NCBI GenBank assembly: GCA_030149205.1
Contig: JASBSB010000006.1
Span: 186,001-250,000 of the forward strand
Direction: 5' to 3'
DNA length: 64,000 nt
Origin: Candidatus Heimdallarchaeota archaeon
GTDB taxonomy: Archaea > Asgardarchaeota > Heimdallarchaeia > Heimdallarchaeales > Kariarchaeaceae
Below the pieces are notes generated by a model, which saw only the letters and a list, made by a program, of their open reading frames with translations, ran no database searches and was not told the origin of the DNA. The stretch's first letter is position 1. Every line of letters begins with the position of its first letter. This document shows, in pieces, positions 1 to 9,369 of the stretch. A program made the position numbers and the translations under genes.

Positions 1-1
1 C

Positions 2-283
2 TATTTAAATATAATTACAAGTTTTTCAGACCCTAAGGCAAAGTCTGGTATCATTGCTGGCATTGGAGTCAGACCAAGATATAGGGGAAAAAAAATTGGG
101 CTCAAGCTCATATATCATGCTATTAAAAGTTTGGAAAAATATTCTGTAGATTATCTTGCATGTGAAGTTTATGAGAAAAATGAACCTTCTATGAAGATGT
201 TTCTTTCTTTGGGGATGAACATTATAAATAAGATTTATCTTGAAGATGAGAATACCACAAAAAGTAACACAAATACAGGCTAA
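2..283 (+). CDS. GNAT-family N-acetyltransferase, C-terminal part (cut by window edge)
   Basis: Open from the left edge to a TAA, giving about 93 residues of a protein whose start lies outside the window. The stretch GVRPRYRGKKIGLKL matches GNAT motif A, the acetyl-CoA pyrophosphate-binding loop. It is followed by a helix and by YEKNEPSMKMFLSLGM, which fits motif B (a residue with its own neighbours and a late-strand position). The family moves an acetyl group from acetyl-CoA to an amine; the substrate cannot be told from this half. A short hydrophilic Thr/Asn-rich tail ends the protein. The next gene begins 33 nt downstream on the same strand. Confidence 0.75.
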   Translation, partial: YLNIITSFSDPKAKSGIIAGIGVRPRYRGKKIGLKLIYHAIKSLEKYSVDYLACEVYEKNEPSMKMFLSLGMNIINKIYLEDENTTKSNTNTG

Positions 284-316
284 AAACAGAACTGTTATTA
301 AAATAGGTCTAGAATA

Positions 317-985
317 ATGGGTATGGAATTATCTGAATATTTGGGTGGCATCTATCCAAAATTCATATCGGAAGAGGATTTGAAGAAGATTAAAAGGTCA
401 CCAAGGACATTTTTTAAGGATAAAACACTCCTCAGCTTGGATCTAAGTGGAATACATCTCCCGGTAATCCAAAAAAATTTTTTTGAGAAATTAACAGACC
501 TTGAAACCCTAATTCTTGCCAATAATGATATTGAATACATTCCTGAAGGATCTTTTCAAAGTTGTGGTAAACTGCAAACGTTGGATATTTCTAACAACCC
601 AATCTATTCTCTGCATAAAAATGCATTAGTTGGCTTGGAAAATATAAAACATATTAATTTGTCACACACACTTATCTATCAGTTTGACAACAATCAAGAG
701 TTCCCTGAAAATTTGGAATCTTTAAATTTACGCTCAACCTTAATTAATGACCTTTTAGAAGGTGATAATCTAAGAGATTTTATAGTTAGGGTTCAAAGCA
801 ATAAAATGAATTTTATGAGAAAGGTACCTGCAAAGCAATATTTTTGGAACACTCTAAAGTTTACCTATCTTGGCTTGGGTTTTCTTCTGGTTAATCCCCT
901 TCTAGGAGGGGTGAATTTGGGATACCTATCTCTCTCGCTAATCCTATTTGCATTTTTCGTAGGATTGGATTTAAGAGAAATTTAA
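317..985 (+). CDS. Leucine-rich-repeat protein with C-terminal membrane anchor
   Basis: 222 aa. Residues about 35-150 hold four or five LRR units (LxxLxLxxNxI pattern, for example LETLILANNDIEYIP and LQTLDISNNPIYSL). A hydrophobic region of about 45 residues, probably two membrane segments, ends the protein. No signal peptide is visible, so the repeats may face the cytoplasm. LRR domains bind proteins; the partner is unknown. The stop overlaps the stop of the convergent gelsolin-like gene by about 3 bp. The protein is unlike typical secreted LRR proteins in having its anchor at the C-terminus. The LRR call is secure; the role is unknown. Confidence 0.7.
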   Translation: MGMELSEYLGGIYPKFISEEDLKKIKRSPRTFFKDKTLLSLDLSGIHLPVIQKNFFEKLTDLETLILANNDIEYIPEGSFQSCGKLQTLDISNNPIYSLHKNALVGLENIKHINLSHTLIYQFDNNQEFPENLESLNLRSTLINDLLEGDNLRDFIVRVQSNKMNFMRKVPAKQYFWNTLKFTYLGLGFLLVNPLLGGVNLGYLSLSLILFAFFVGLDLREI

Positions 986-1716
986 CGTCTAAAGATTTTT
1001 GACCAAAAACCCTTCTTATCGGACATTCCCTTTCTTTCAGGCTTATAACCTAGTTCCCTTTTATCTTCAATTGACACATCACTTTTCTTTTTACTTAAAG
1101 TTATTAAGGCTTCATAAAAAGACTTTTCACTTTTTGTTCCTTCTCCCTCATAAATTGTGTATTGTAATGGTAGGTAATTTCGCTCTGAGTCAAGTTTTTG
1201 GAGTAATTTTTGTCCCTGAAACCGTTCTTCTCTATTGGCATTTTTACCAACCCAACAATAAAGTTGGCTGTTTCCATCAACGATGAAAACATCATCTGAT
1301 TTTAAGGATGACCTTGAAAGTGGAACCTCTACCACCTGAGCTTCATCAATCGAACTGGTTTGCTTAGGAGTGTGAACTTTGAACATTTTATAGGTGACCA
1401 TATCAAGTTCTACATTCCTGAGAAACCCTGGGGTGTCTCCTTCTGCAATAGTGAACTCTATGCTAGAGCGAAATTCTTCAGGTTCTTCTCCTTGATTTAT
1501 GGTTACTACTTCAGGTGCACCCTTTCTATCCTGATCCATTTTGTTTGAAACCCAAGCTGCGACAGTTCCCTCATCAACAGAGGAATATTTTCCTATCCAG
1601 ATCCAAATTTTGGAATCTTGGTCAATGACATAAACATCACCATCTAAGAATTTAAATGCGGAATGTTTGACTTCAAGTGGTATTAATTCTTTACCTTCTA
1701 CATGAAATACTTTCAT
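982..1716 (-). CDS. Two-domain gelsolin-like protein
   Basis: 244 aa. Two gelsolin-type repeats are visible, about residues 5-105 and 115-205. Each has the hallmark strand pair, DVYVIDQDSKIWIWIGK and DVFIVDGNSQLYCWVGK, followed by a helix with basic and acidic residues (for example ANREERFQGQKLLQKL), and a PEEF or YEGEG-type segment. Gelsolin domains bind, cap or sever actin filaments, usually under calcium control. Asgard archaea are known to encode short gelsolins of this two-domain kind. The last 35 residues are very basic and end in FWSKIFRR, which could touch membrane lipids (inference). An actin gene lies at 46 kb in the same window. It is convergent with the LRR gene. Confidence 0.82.
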   Translation of the reverse strand: MKVFHVEGKELIPLEVKHSAFKFLDGDVYVIDQDSKIWIWIGKYSSVDEGTVAAWVSNKMDQDRKGAPEVVTINQGEEPEEFRSSIEFTIAEGDTPGFLRNVELDMVTYKMFKVHTPKQTSSIDEAQVVEVPLSRSSLKSDDVFIVDGNSQLYCWVGKNANREERFQGQKLLQKLDSERNYLPLQYTIYEGEGTKSEKSFYEALITLSKKKSDVSIEDKRELGYKPERKGMSDKKGFWSKIFRR

Positions 1717-1842
1717 TAGATAAACTTATGTTTAAACTACTTATGTTTTGTGCTATTCAATTGAACAATGTTAAATTCTTTACCTTCTAAAATATTTTTA
1801 ATTTATGATCATTGAATAGGAGAGTAAGGCATCCATTTAAGA

Positions 1843-3681
1843 TTACTGGGAAGAATCCTCTAATATTTTTCCATCCAACATTTTAATTATACGAGTCCCA
1901 TATTTTGCAACTTCTGCATCATGAGTAACTAGAATAATTGTTTTACCTCGCTCATGGGCCATTTTAAGTAGCTCCATGATTTTAGCCCCTGTTTTGTGAT
2001 CGAGGTCTCCAGTTGGTTCATCTGCAAATATCAATTCTGGTTCATTCATTAAGGATCGGGCAATTGAGACTCTCTGTTGTTGACCCCCTGAGAGCTTATT
2101 TGGCTCAGTTTTAGAAAATTTGCTTAATTCAACATTTTCAAGAAGTTGTAATGCTCGTTTCTTTTTAGATCCAATCTTATTTGCAGTTCCAAAATCTGCA
2201 GGAAGTCTTACGTTTTCATAAGATTGAAGAAGTGGGATCAGGTTATAATTTTGATAAATAAATGAAATAATATTCCTACGAAAGTATTGCAGGTCACCTT
2301 TTTTTGCTCTTCGCATATCAATGCCAAATACCTTAAGTATACCTCTTTCTGGTTTATCTAAACCTGCCATTAGATTGAGCAATGTTGTTTTTCCTGACCC
2401 AGATGGCCCCATTATAACCACAAATTCACCACGCTTGATTAAGAGATCAATACCTCGAATAGCATAAACTGTGTGAGTGTAAAGTTGATAAGTTTTGGTA
2501 AGATCGCTAGCGAAAACCACGACATTTTCTAGTGGTTCGTCTATATCTGCCTCTACCAAAGCATCTGAACTCATTGGAGAAAAACTAGCTATATCAACAT
2601 AAATGTCTGCTAAAAATCGGAATTTTTCAAAACTGATGTAGAGTAGGTTCATTTTGTTAAGCAAATCTGAAATATTAGATGATGGGGCACCAATTTGAGA
2701 GTTACCTATCTCTTTGTTGAAATTTCTTAGGTTTTCTACATTTGCACTAATTACTTCTTCAAGTCTAATTAAGAGAAGATCTAGATCATCGAGGGATTTT
2801 GGGTTAAGTTTTTCCTCCAGAATTTTATCTATGTTGATCTTGAGTTTCCCTGCCTCTTCGTGAAGATCATTGGGGAGCTCTCTATATCTTTTTACCTGTT
2901 TCCTCGCAGAGTTCAATGAGTCTCTTATTCCAAGAGTCTTTCCAACAATAATACTGGCATATTCCATCAACTGATCTTTAATTGCTTGGTTGGGTAATAC
3001 AAACTCTTTTGCGGATGTGCTATGTAAGTCATCAATAAAAACCTGTAGATGTTTAAACAATATTTCACTATATTCCAATAATTTAGGCAAATGTAATGAA
3101 GACATCTGAAGCAGCACTAATTCATCAGCTATGTTAGTTAATTGAGATGAGGGGTTTTCTAAGGAATAAGCGAGTGAACCAATTATCAAATTGTTTTCTT
3201 TAACAACTTCATGTCCCCATATAGTAACATTGGTATTTTTGTAAATCTCTTCAACTTGACTTCTTATTTCAGCAGGAATTCCTTTGATGATACCATAATG
3301 TTCATTATTCATATTGAGTAATTTTGATAAATTTCGAATAACTTTCAATGAACTTTTCAATTCCTCATCCTGGGACAATTCTTTTTCTATCTTCTTTGCA
3401 ACTTTTTTTGAATGATTCCTTTGTATCTTCCTGAACTTATCTAGGAAAATTTGTCTTTGAGGACCTGATGAAAATCGCTGTACGGGAAGAGTAGCAATTG
3501 CGTAAGCAAAAATGTTAAGATCCTCCACATTCGAAGTAGTCTTGGAAAATCGTCTTTGAAATATTCTACCCCTACCAGAATCTAATGTTGATTTCAATTT
3601 AGCATTCAGATCTAGATTTTCTCTTTGATAAGGCCGGTAGGTGGGAATTATTGAAATAAAATTTATTGTTTGATCTGTCAT
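1843..3681 (-). CDS. ABC transporter ATPase (MacB/LolD-like) with long N-terminal helical domain
   Basis: 612 aa, while LolD/MacB-type ATPases are about 230 aa. The C-terminal 220 residues are a complete ABC ATPase: Walker A GPSGSGKTTLLN, Q-loop YQNYNL, signature LSGGQQQRVSIARSL, Walker B LIFADEPTGDL, and an H-loop in LVTHD. The first 390 residues are helical and rich in Lys, Glu and Leu, with no membrane segment and no family I recognise. Its ATG overlaps the TGA of the upstream ATPase gene by 4 bp. Together with the permease upstream it forms one transcription unit, probably an export or lipoprotein/mechanotransmission ABC system with two different ATPases. Confidence 0.85.
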   Translation of the reverse strand: MTDQTINFISIIPTYRPYQRENLDLNAKLKSTLDSGRGRIFQRRFSKTTSNVEDLNIFAYAIATLPVQRFSSGPQRQIFLDKFRKIQRNHSKKVAKKIEKELSQDEELKSSLKVIRNLSKLLNMNNEHYGIIKGIPAEIRSQVEEIYKNTNVTIWGHEVVKENNLIIGSLAYSLENPSSQLTNIADELVLLQMSSLHLPKLLEYSEILFKHLQVFIDDLHSTSAKEFVLPNQAIKDQLMEYASIIVGKTLGIRDSLNSARKQVKRYRELPNDLHEEAGKLKINIDKILEEKLNPKSLDDLDLLLIRLEEVISANVENLRNFNKEIGNSQIGAPSSNISDLLNKMNLLYISFEKFRFLADIYVDIASFSPMSSDALVEADIDEPLENVVVFASDLTKTYQLYTHTVYAIRGIDLLIKRGEFVVIMGPSGSGKTTLLNLMAGLDKPERGILKVFGIDMRRAKKGDLQYFRRNIISFIYQNYNLIPLLQSYENVRLPADFGTANKIGSKKKRALQLLENVELSKFSKTEPNKLSGGQQQRVSIARSLMNEPELIFADEPTGDLDHKTGAKIMELLKMAHERGKTIILVTHDAEVAKYGTRIIKMLDGKILEDSSQ

Positions 3682-4373
3682 TTAACAAGCTCTCCATTTT
3701 CTACTATTTTTCCATCATCAATTCTAATCACCCTATCACAGAGTGAACCTATGAATTCAGAATGAGTCACCAATAACAGAGTTTGTTTGTTTTCTTTATT
3801 GACCCGTCTGAATAGCTTCATTACATCCTCAGAAGAGGATAGGTCAAGGTCTCCTGTGGGTTCATCTCCTAAAATTAAAGCAGGTGTTGTAATTAATGAC
3901 CTTGAAATTGCAACTCGTTGCTCCTGTCCTCCAGAAAGTTCTCTTGGGAAATGTTGCACCCTACCGCCTAGGCCAAGTTCTCTCAAGAGAGTTGTTGCTT
4001 TGGTACTTGCATTATTTAAGCTGTATCCCTGTATGAGAAGAGGAAGCATAACATTCTGTTCTGCAGTTAAATACTCTAATAAATTAAAATGTTGAAATAT
4101 ATATCCAATTCTGTCTCTTCTTAAAGCTGCTAGTTCTTCTTCTGATAGTTTTGTTACATCTGATTCTTCAACGAATATTTTACCAGAAGAGACAGGGGTT
4201 AACCCACCGATAACATTTAACAAGGTAGATTTTCCAGACCCAGAAGGCCCCATCAATGCAACCATCTCACCCTCATTTATTGTCAGTGATATATCATCAA
4301 GCGCAACAACTTCATTCGTTTTACCCTGGTTATAAACTTTCTTAACATCAATTAGCTCTAACATTTTCTTCAT
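3678..4373 (-). CDS. ABC transporter ATPase, LolD/MacB type
   Basis: 231 aa, the usual length. All motifs are present: Walker A GPSGSGKSTLLN, Q-loop FQHFNL, signature LSGGQEQRVAISRSL, Walker B LILGDEPTGDLD and the H-loop in LVTHS. The EPTGDLD box is typical of the LolD/FtsE/MacB branch that works with FtsX-fold permeases. It lies 8 nt after the permease gene and overlaps the next ATPase gene by 4 bp, so the three genes are translated as a unit. It could pair with the 612-aa ATPase as a heterodimer or compete with it for the permease (inference). Confidence 0.9.
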   Translation of the reverse strand: MKKMLELIDVKKVYNQGKTNEVVALDDISLTINEGEMVALMGPSGSGKSTLLNVIGGLTPVSSGKIFVEESDVTKLSEEELAALRRDRIGYIFQHFNLLEYLTAEQNVMLPLLIQGYSLNNASTKATTLLRELGLGGRVQHFPRELSGGQEQRVAISRSLITTPALILGDEPTGDLDLSSSEDVMKLFRRVNKENKQTLLLVTHSEFIGSLCDRVIRIDDGKIVENGELVK

Positions 4374-4381
4374 GATTTCAC

Positions 4382-7300
4382 CTAACCTGTATACCTCAAT
4401 GCATCACTAGGAGGGATGCGTGATCCAAATAACCCTGGCAAAACAGCTGCAAGCAGTGCTGAACCTAGAGTGATAGCTATATAGATAGTAAGGATGTCTA
4501 TGGGGATAAGAAGCTGAACACTGGTTCCAGCACTTCCAGATCCTGACCGTATGATCCCATAGGCGAGCACAATCCCATTAATTATACCAATCACAAGGCC
4601 TATAAGACCAGTCACTATCAACTCTAACATAACAGCATATAAGACATCACGTCTTCTGAACCCAAGGGCTCGTAACATCCCAATTTCTCGTTTTCGTTCA
4701 GCCACTGATCTGTAAGCCACAACAAATAAACCGAGGATACCTACAACGAATCCCATTGAGGTGAAAGCTTGTAGGAATCCGAAAAATCTGAATTGACCCT
4801 CAAGTTGAGCCTCAAATATTGAATAGACTGAAAATCCATAGACACCAAATAATCCATACTTAGTTCGAAAGGCAGATCCATTTTTATTTGAAAAAATTTC
4901 AATATCAGTAATTAAACGGTCGATGCTTTTACTTCTAACATCTCCTGCATTACTTTGACCGAGAAATACATTTTGTGACGTTGTTAAACCTGAATAGGCA
5001 GTTAAGTTTTGCGTCCATTGATCTGAGACGAACCAAATACCTGACCCAGCCCCTGGTGGCCCTCCTCCTTGACTTTGTGAATTCAATGGGTTTTCTCCCA
5101 AAATTGATCCCACGACGAACTCTTGTAAACCTCCTGTAGTAAGGTTTAACCAAACAGAATCCCCAGGTCTCTTCAGTTGTTTAACTTGTCCACCTTGGAA
5201 GCTTACCAGAGTATTGAGTAGGATAATAGGTCGTAAAGTACCATTTTTATTGGGGATATACGTGTTATTGCTAAGTGCCTTCCAAACGGCTTCATCTTCT
5301 TTATTCGCAGAGGGTTGCCCTTGGATATTTTTACCTGTTTCAAAGGGGGTACCTGTTTTGTTGTCCAGTAGATTGAATTTTAAAATCCAAGAACCTTTAC
5401 TATCCCACAATGAATTTGAATTCACTGTTAGTAAGGTTCCTCCTCGTTTAAGTGACCCGTTTTTCTGCAGATATCCAGTTGTGGGATTTGAATAGGTGAA
5501 TCCTTTCACAAAATTTAACTTAAGACCACTGTTATTACCAGGTGTCTGAAAATGGTCAGTTAACTGTTTTGAATAATTCACCGAATTGGGTATGGGTTGC
5601 CCCGTGAGAAGCATTACATCTGAACCTGAGGTTGCTGTAAGTATGACATTGTCAAACCCATATCTAAAACTATAGCTAAATGTCCCAAGAAAGATATTCA
5701 GGGTTAAGATCGTTGCAAACAGAGCAAATGTCAATGTGGATCTAACCTTCTTGCTCCTCATTTGTCTGAAAGCAACCATTGATGTCCCTCGAATTGGAGT
5801 TTTCTTGGTCCGAGCAAACAGATTAAACAACCATTCTCCCACGTTAGCAATAAAATCAAGGTTTGTTCCTATAAGGGCAATTGTCCCCACAATTAGACTA
5901 AACATCAAATAAAGAATATAGTTCAACCCTCCTGATCCAGTTTTAATCCAATCAAAAACAACAAAAATATTGAAATACGCCCAGAAAACAAGGCCTGCTG
6001 AGGCAAGAGTTAGCCCAAGCTTCTTTGATCTGTAGTAGGCCAATAATAAACTGGGTCCAACTATTAGCGTTAAAATATTTAAATAATTAGTTTCACTAGT
6101 TGTAAAGTTTGTGAACGCCTCTTGCCCCTTATAAAAAACACTGTCTTGATAAAGAAGATTCTGAAATATTGCAAGAACTGTTAAAATAGCTCCTAGGTAT
6201 AAACTTTTCTTTCCAAATTTTTCAGAGCTAGGAGGCTTGATTCCTCTTAGAACCTCAGCTATATTTACACGTGATGCGTTAATCGCAGGGATAAGTCCAG
6301 TTATCTGTGAGAGAACAATACCTGCAATAAATGAGTTAATTATAATTTGAGTTGTAATCACTAAACTTAGGTCTGTTAGAGATATCCCAAAACTGTAACT
6401 AAGTATCAGGATTAAAATCTGACCATAAGCGGCCCCTCCAAGGATTCCAAACGCTGAACCAATAATACCTAGAAACAGAGATTCGGTAAGATTGGTCATG
6501 GTGATCTGGAATCTAGATGCGCCAATAGCTCTTACAATGCCTGTTTCCTTTTCTCTTGATTGTAGTGCCAATGATTGAATATTAACGATTACCAGCACAG
6601 CTGCAAACGCTATGAGACTTCCAAAGACATTTAATAACAGGGTTAAACTATCGGCAATCAGTTTAACAAAACTGTCTATTACAACTATTGAATTTGAATA
6701 CTGATAAAATTGGCTAAATTGAGGTCCAATAATCAATTTAAAGGCATCACGCGTTGCATTAAATGCCATAGTTCTTTTGTCATTGGTGTTTACATCAGCC
6801 TTCCAATGAACGATAATTTGATTGATTGGATTTACACCGTAGCCAATAACTGGTAAAACTGATTTTGCTCGCTTCGATTGTAAAGCATCTTTCATGACTT
6901 GTTGAACCCAACTAAGAGGAGCTGCGATGAATCTGCTTAACTGCTCTTTACCTTTACCATTATCCTCAAACACACCTTTTACCAGAATTGATTTGTTATA
7001 AGAAATTAATGAAGATGGAATTGGGAATTTCCCGAAAGGAACTGCTAGACTATTGAATGAGCCAGAAATAGTCAGGTTCTGTCCAATAATCTTGTCATTT
7101 TTTGCAAATAGAAGATTAGCAAGAGACCGCCCGATATATACTTCTCCCGGTTTTAAATCTGAGATTTTTAATATTTGGTTATTTTTGTTTGTTAAATCTC
7201 CGAATCCTGTTTCATTTTTTGGGATACCAACAAATGGCTCTGAAATTTCTATTGTTCCCAGCAGATCATTTACCACCGTCACTGAAAACTGTAATCTTTG

Positions 7301-7624
7301 AGAAAGAGATCCCACATATTGGTTCACTGTTGAATTAGACCTCAACTCATTCAGATAATTTTGTGCATAAGTGTTCTTTCCAGAAGGCAAAATATTCGTG
7401 TAGGTATTGTTATCCACGAAGAAATTTGTAACCCTATTTGTTATAGCTGCATCTTTACTTCCAAGGTTATGTTTAGCTACAGCACCAAAACCTTGTGCAA
7501 GGGTGTCACTGCCAACTTGTATTCCAATAAAAAGTGAAACTCCTAAAAAAATACCTAAAAGAACTGCAAGGTTTTGAGAAGGTCTACGAAACACATACTT
7601 TCTTGAAAGACCAATAATTACCAT
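4382..7624 (-). CDS. FtsX/MacB-like ABC transporter permease, double FtsX-domain type
   Basis: 1080 aa. The N-terminus is basic and followed by a membrane segment, then a large outward domain of about 280 residues. A first FtsX core follows (three membrane segments with the typical SREKETGIVRAIGASRFQI turn), then central membrane segments, a second large outward domain, and a second FtsX core near the C-terminus (ERKREIGMLRALGFRRRDV). This is the layout of double-FtsX permeases that move or pull on hydrophobic cargo rather than form a simple channel. The outward domains are rich in Asn, Gly and Ser. A TATA-like element TATATTTA lies about 23 nt upstream of the ATG. First gene of the three-gene unit. 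Confidence 0.88.
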   Translation of the reverse strand: MVIIGLSRKYVFRRPSQNLAVLLGIFLGVSLFIGIQVGSDTLAQGFGAVAKHNLGSKDAAITNRVTNFFVDNNTYTNILPSGKNTYAQNYLNELRSNSTVNQYVGSLSQRLQFSVTVVNDLLGTIEISEPFVGIPKNETGFGDLTNKNNQILKISDLKPGEVYIGRSLANLLFAKNDKIIGQNLTISGSFNSLAVPFGKFPIPSSLISYNKSILVKGVFEDNGKGKEQLSRFIAAPLSWVQQVMKDALQSKRAKSVLPVIGYGVNPINQIIVHWKADVNTNDKRTMAFNATRDAFKLIIGPQFSQFYQYSNSIVVIDSFVKLIADSLTLLLNVFGSLIAFAAVLVIVNIQSLALQSREKETGIVRAIGASRFQITMTNLTESLFLGIIGSAFGILGGAAYGQILILILSYSFGISLTDLSLVITTQIIINSFIAGIVLSQITGLIPAINASRVNIAEVLRGIKPPSSEKFGKKSLYLGAILTVLAIFQNLLYQDSVFYKGQEAFTNFTTSETNYLNILTLIVGPSLLLAYYRSKKLGLTLASAGLVFWAYFNIFVVFDWIKTGSGGLNYILYLMFSLIVGTIALIGTNLDFIANVGEWLFNLFARTKKTPIRGTSMVAFRQMRSKKVRSTLTFALFATILTLNIFLGTFSYSFRYGFDNVILTATSGSDVMLLTGQPIPNSVNYSKQLTDHFQTPGNNSGLKLNFVKGFTYSNPTTGYLQKNGSLKRGGTLLTVNSNSLWDSKGSWILKFNLLDNKTGTPFETGKNIQGQPSANKEDEAVWKALSNNTYIPNKNGTLRPIILLNTLVSFQGGQVKQLKRPGDSVWLNLTTGGLQEFVVGSILGENPLNSQSQGGGPPGAGSGIWFVSDQWTQNLTAYSGLTTSQNVFLGQSNAGDVRSKSIDRLITDIEIFSNKNGSAFRTKYGLFGVYGFSVYSIFEAQLEGQFRFFGFLQAFTSMGFVVGILGLFVVAYRSVAERKREIGMLRALGFRRRDVLYAVMLELIVTGLIGLVIGIINGIVLAYGIIRSGSGSAGTSVQLLIPIDILTIYIAITLGSALLAAVLPGLFGSRIPPSDALRYTG

Positions 7625-7702
7625 AGTTTGAGCTGTAAACGGTATATTTAAGATTATACTTTTGTATAATTTTTAGTTTGCTATTTTTTAAAAATTTACC
7701 TA

Positions 7703-9133
7703 CTAATAAGATTGGGCAAAATATACCATTTGAGTGCCTTTTTTCTCACAATAAATGCAGGGCCCATCAGGGGTTTCATCTATATCCTCTCTTGTTCCAC
7801 GGATGGTTGCTTTGGTTTCTTCCTTTATCTTAGTTGCACAATTTAGCGATCCACACCAGTTACCACGACCAATTCCTCGGCTTGTATTCATCATCTTTTT
7901 GAGGTCATCATAAGTTTTGACATCAAATATCAATTCGTCAAGGATGTTGTTAGCTCGTTCAAGCAGAACTTTATGGATTTCTTTTTTTAGTTCATTAACT
8001 TTACTAACAACTTCAGAGTCCTTCACTGAAAACTTTTCACCAGTATCTCTACGTACAAACAATACAGATTTGTTTTTCAAATCTTTTGGCCCGACTTCTA
8101 TGCGTAATGGTACTCCAAGCATTTCCCATTCGGAAAACTTCCAACCTGGTGTGTAATTTTCCCTAAAGTCTGCTTTTACTCTGATTCCAGCGTCCATCAG
8201 TTCTTTTTCAAGTTCTTTTACTCTGTCAATAACTGCTTCAGTTGACTTTTTAAAAGTAATTGGAACTAAAACCACTTGCGTTGAAGCAAACTCAGGAGGT
8301 AGAATAAGCCCCTGATCATCACCGTGTAAGGCAATAACTGCAGCTATAACTCTTGTACTCATCCCATAACAAGTTTGATAAACCAGCTTGGTTTCACCAT
8401 CTTTATCCAGGAACTTAATATCAAAGACTTTGGAAAATGATTGACCTAAATTATGTGTTGTTCCAATTTGAAGTATTCGACCATCAGGGAGTAATGTATC
8501 ATATGCTATGCTGTAATCTGCACCAGCAAAGGTGTCATGAGGAGGTCGTCTAAAGGTCATATATGATATTGCTAATGCATCAAAGACCCCTTGGTAGATG
8601 TCCATAGATTCTTTAATCTGCTTACTTGCATCTGATGCATCCACGTGGCATGTATGAGCCTCGCTCCATTGAAATTCACGATCTCTTAGAAGTGGCCGGG
8701 TCTCCCCAGTATCCATCCTAATAATATTACAAAATTGATTGACCTTCAATGGTAAATCAGCATGTGAATTTATCCATTGGGCATACATGTGATACATAAT
8801 AGTCTCACTCGTTGGCCGCAGGGCTAACTTCTGCTTCAGTTTTGTTGTACCAACCTGTGTGACCCAAGCAACTTCTGGGACAAACCCCTCAAAATGTTCC
8901 GCTTCTCTTTCCAAAAACTCTTCAGGTATAAAAATTGGAAAGTAAGCATTCTGATGTCCAGTATTATAAAAGAAATAATTAAGTTTCGATTTTATCCCTT
9001 CCCAAATCTGGTAGCCATTGGGTAGAAGGACATTTGCCCCTTTAACTGGTGTTCGAACGTCAACAACATTTGCTCTGAGCAGTACTTCAGAGTACCACTT
9101 AGAGAAATCGGATTTAGGATTTTCTAAAGGCAT
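7703..9133 (-). CDS. proS: Prolyl-tRNA synthetase, archaeal/eukaryotic type
   Basis: 476 aa, the normal length for the archaeal/eukaryotic-like class without the bacterial editing insert. It ligates proline to tRNA-Pro. Class II signatures are visible: RPTSETIMYHMYAQW, the motif 2 region RDREFQWSEAHTCH, and GLILPPEFASTQVVLVPI at the anticodon-binding domain. The C-terminal zinc-type extension is present (GNWCGSLNC and GPCIYCEKKG), and the protein ends in Tyr, a hallmark of this class. No TATA box is evident at the usual distance. It stands alone, followed at about 80 nt by the ABC permease gene. Confidence 0.95.
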   Translation of the reverse strand: MPLENPKSDFSKWYSEVLLRANVVDVRTPVKGANVLLPNGYQIWEGIKSKLNYFFYNTGHQNAYFPIFIPEEFLEREAEHFEGFVPEVAWVTQVGTTKLKQKLALRPTSETIMYHMYAQWINSHADLPLKVNQFCNIIRMDTGETRPLLRDREFQWSEAHTCHVDASDASKQIKESMDIYQGVFDALAISYMTFRRPPHDTFAGADYSIAYDTLLPDGRILQIGTTHNLGQSFSKVFDIKFLDKDGETKLVYQTCYGMSTRVIAAVIALHGDDQGLILPPEFASTQVVLVPITFKKSTEAVIDRVKELEKELMDAGIRVKADFRENYTPGWKFSEWEMLGVPLRIEVGPKDLKNKSVLFVRRDTGEKFSVKDSEVVSKVNELKKEIHKVLLERANNILDELIFDVKTYDDLKKMMNTSRGIGRGNWCGSLNCATKIKEETKATIRGTREDIDETPDGPCIYCEKKGTQMVYFAQSY

Positions 9134-9369
9134 AATTTTTCACCAATGTTTCGTTAGATCTTACTTTGGGAATATTTGTAAATCTAGTTAAGTGGAACGT
9201 ATTCACCCATTTGTAATACCTAAGATTTTGTTGAGTTAAGGCATATTAAAGAGTTAGCTTACTTTCAATAGGTTTTTAGCTAAGCAGAAGTTTTTATAAC
9301 TTTAAAACAATAGAAATTTAGAGGTTTTGATAATTCAAAACATCTTTTGAGGTGAAGTAATGAAAACAG

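Noticed and set aside
999..1295. Reading frames of 60-95 aa on both strands inside the gelsolin gene
   Set aside because: Shadows of the gelsolin frame with odd composition and no motif.
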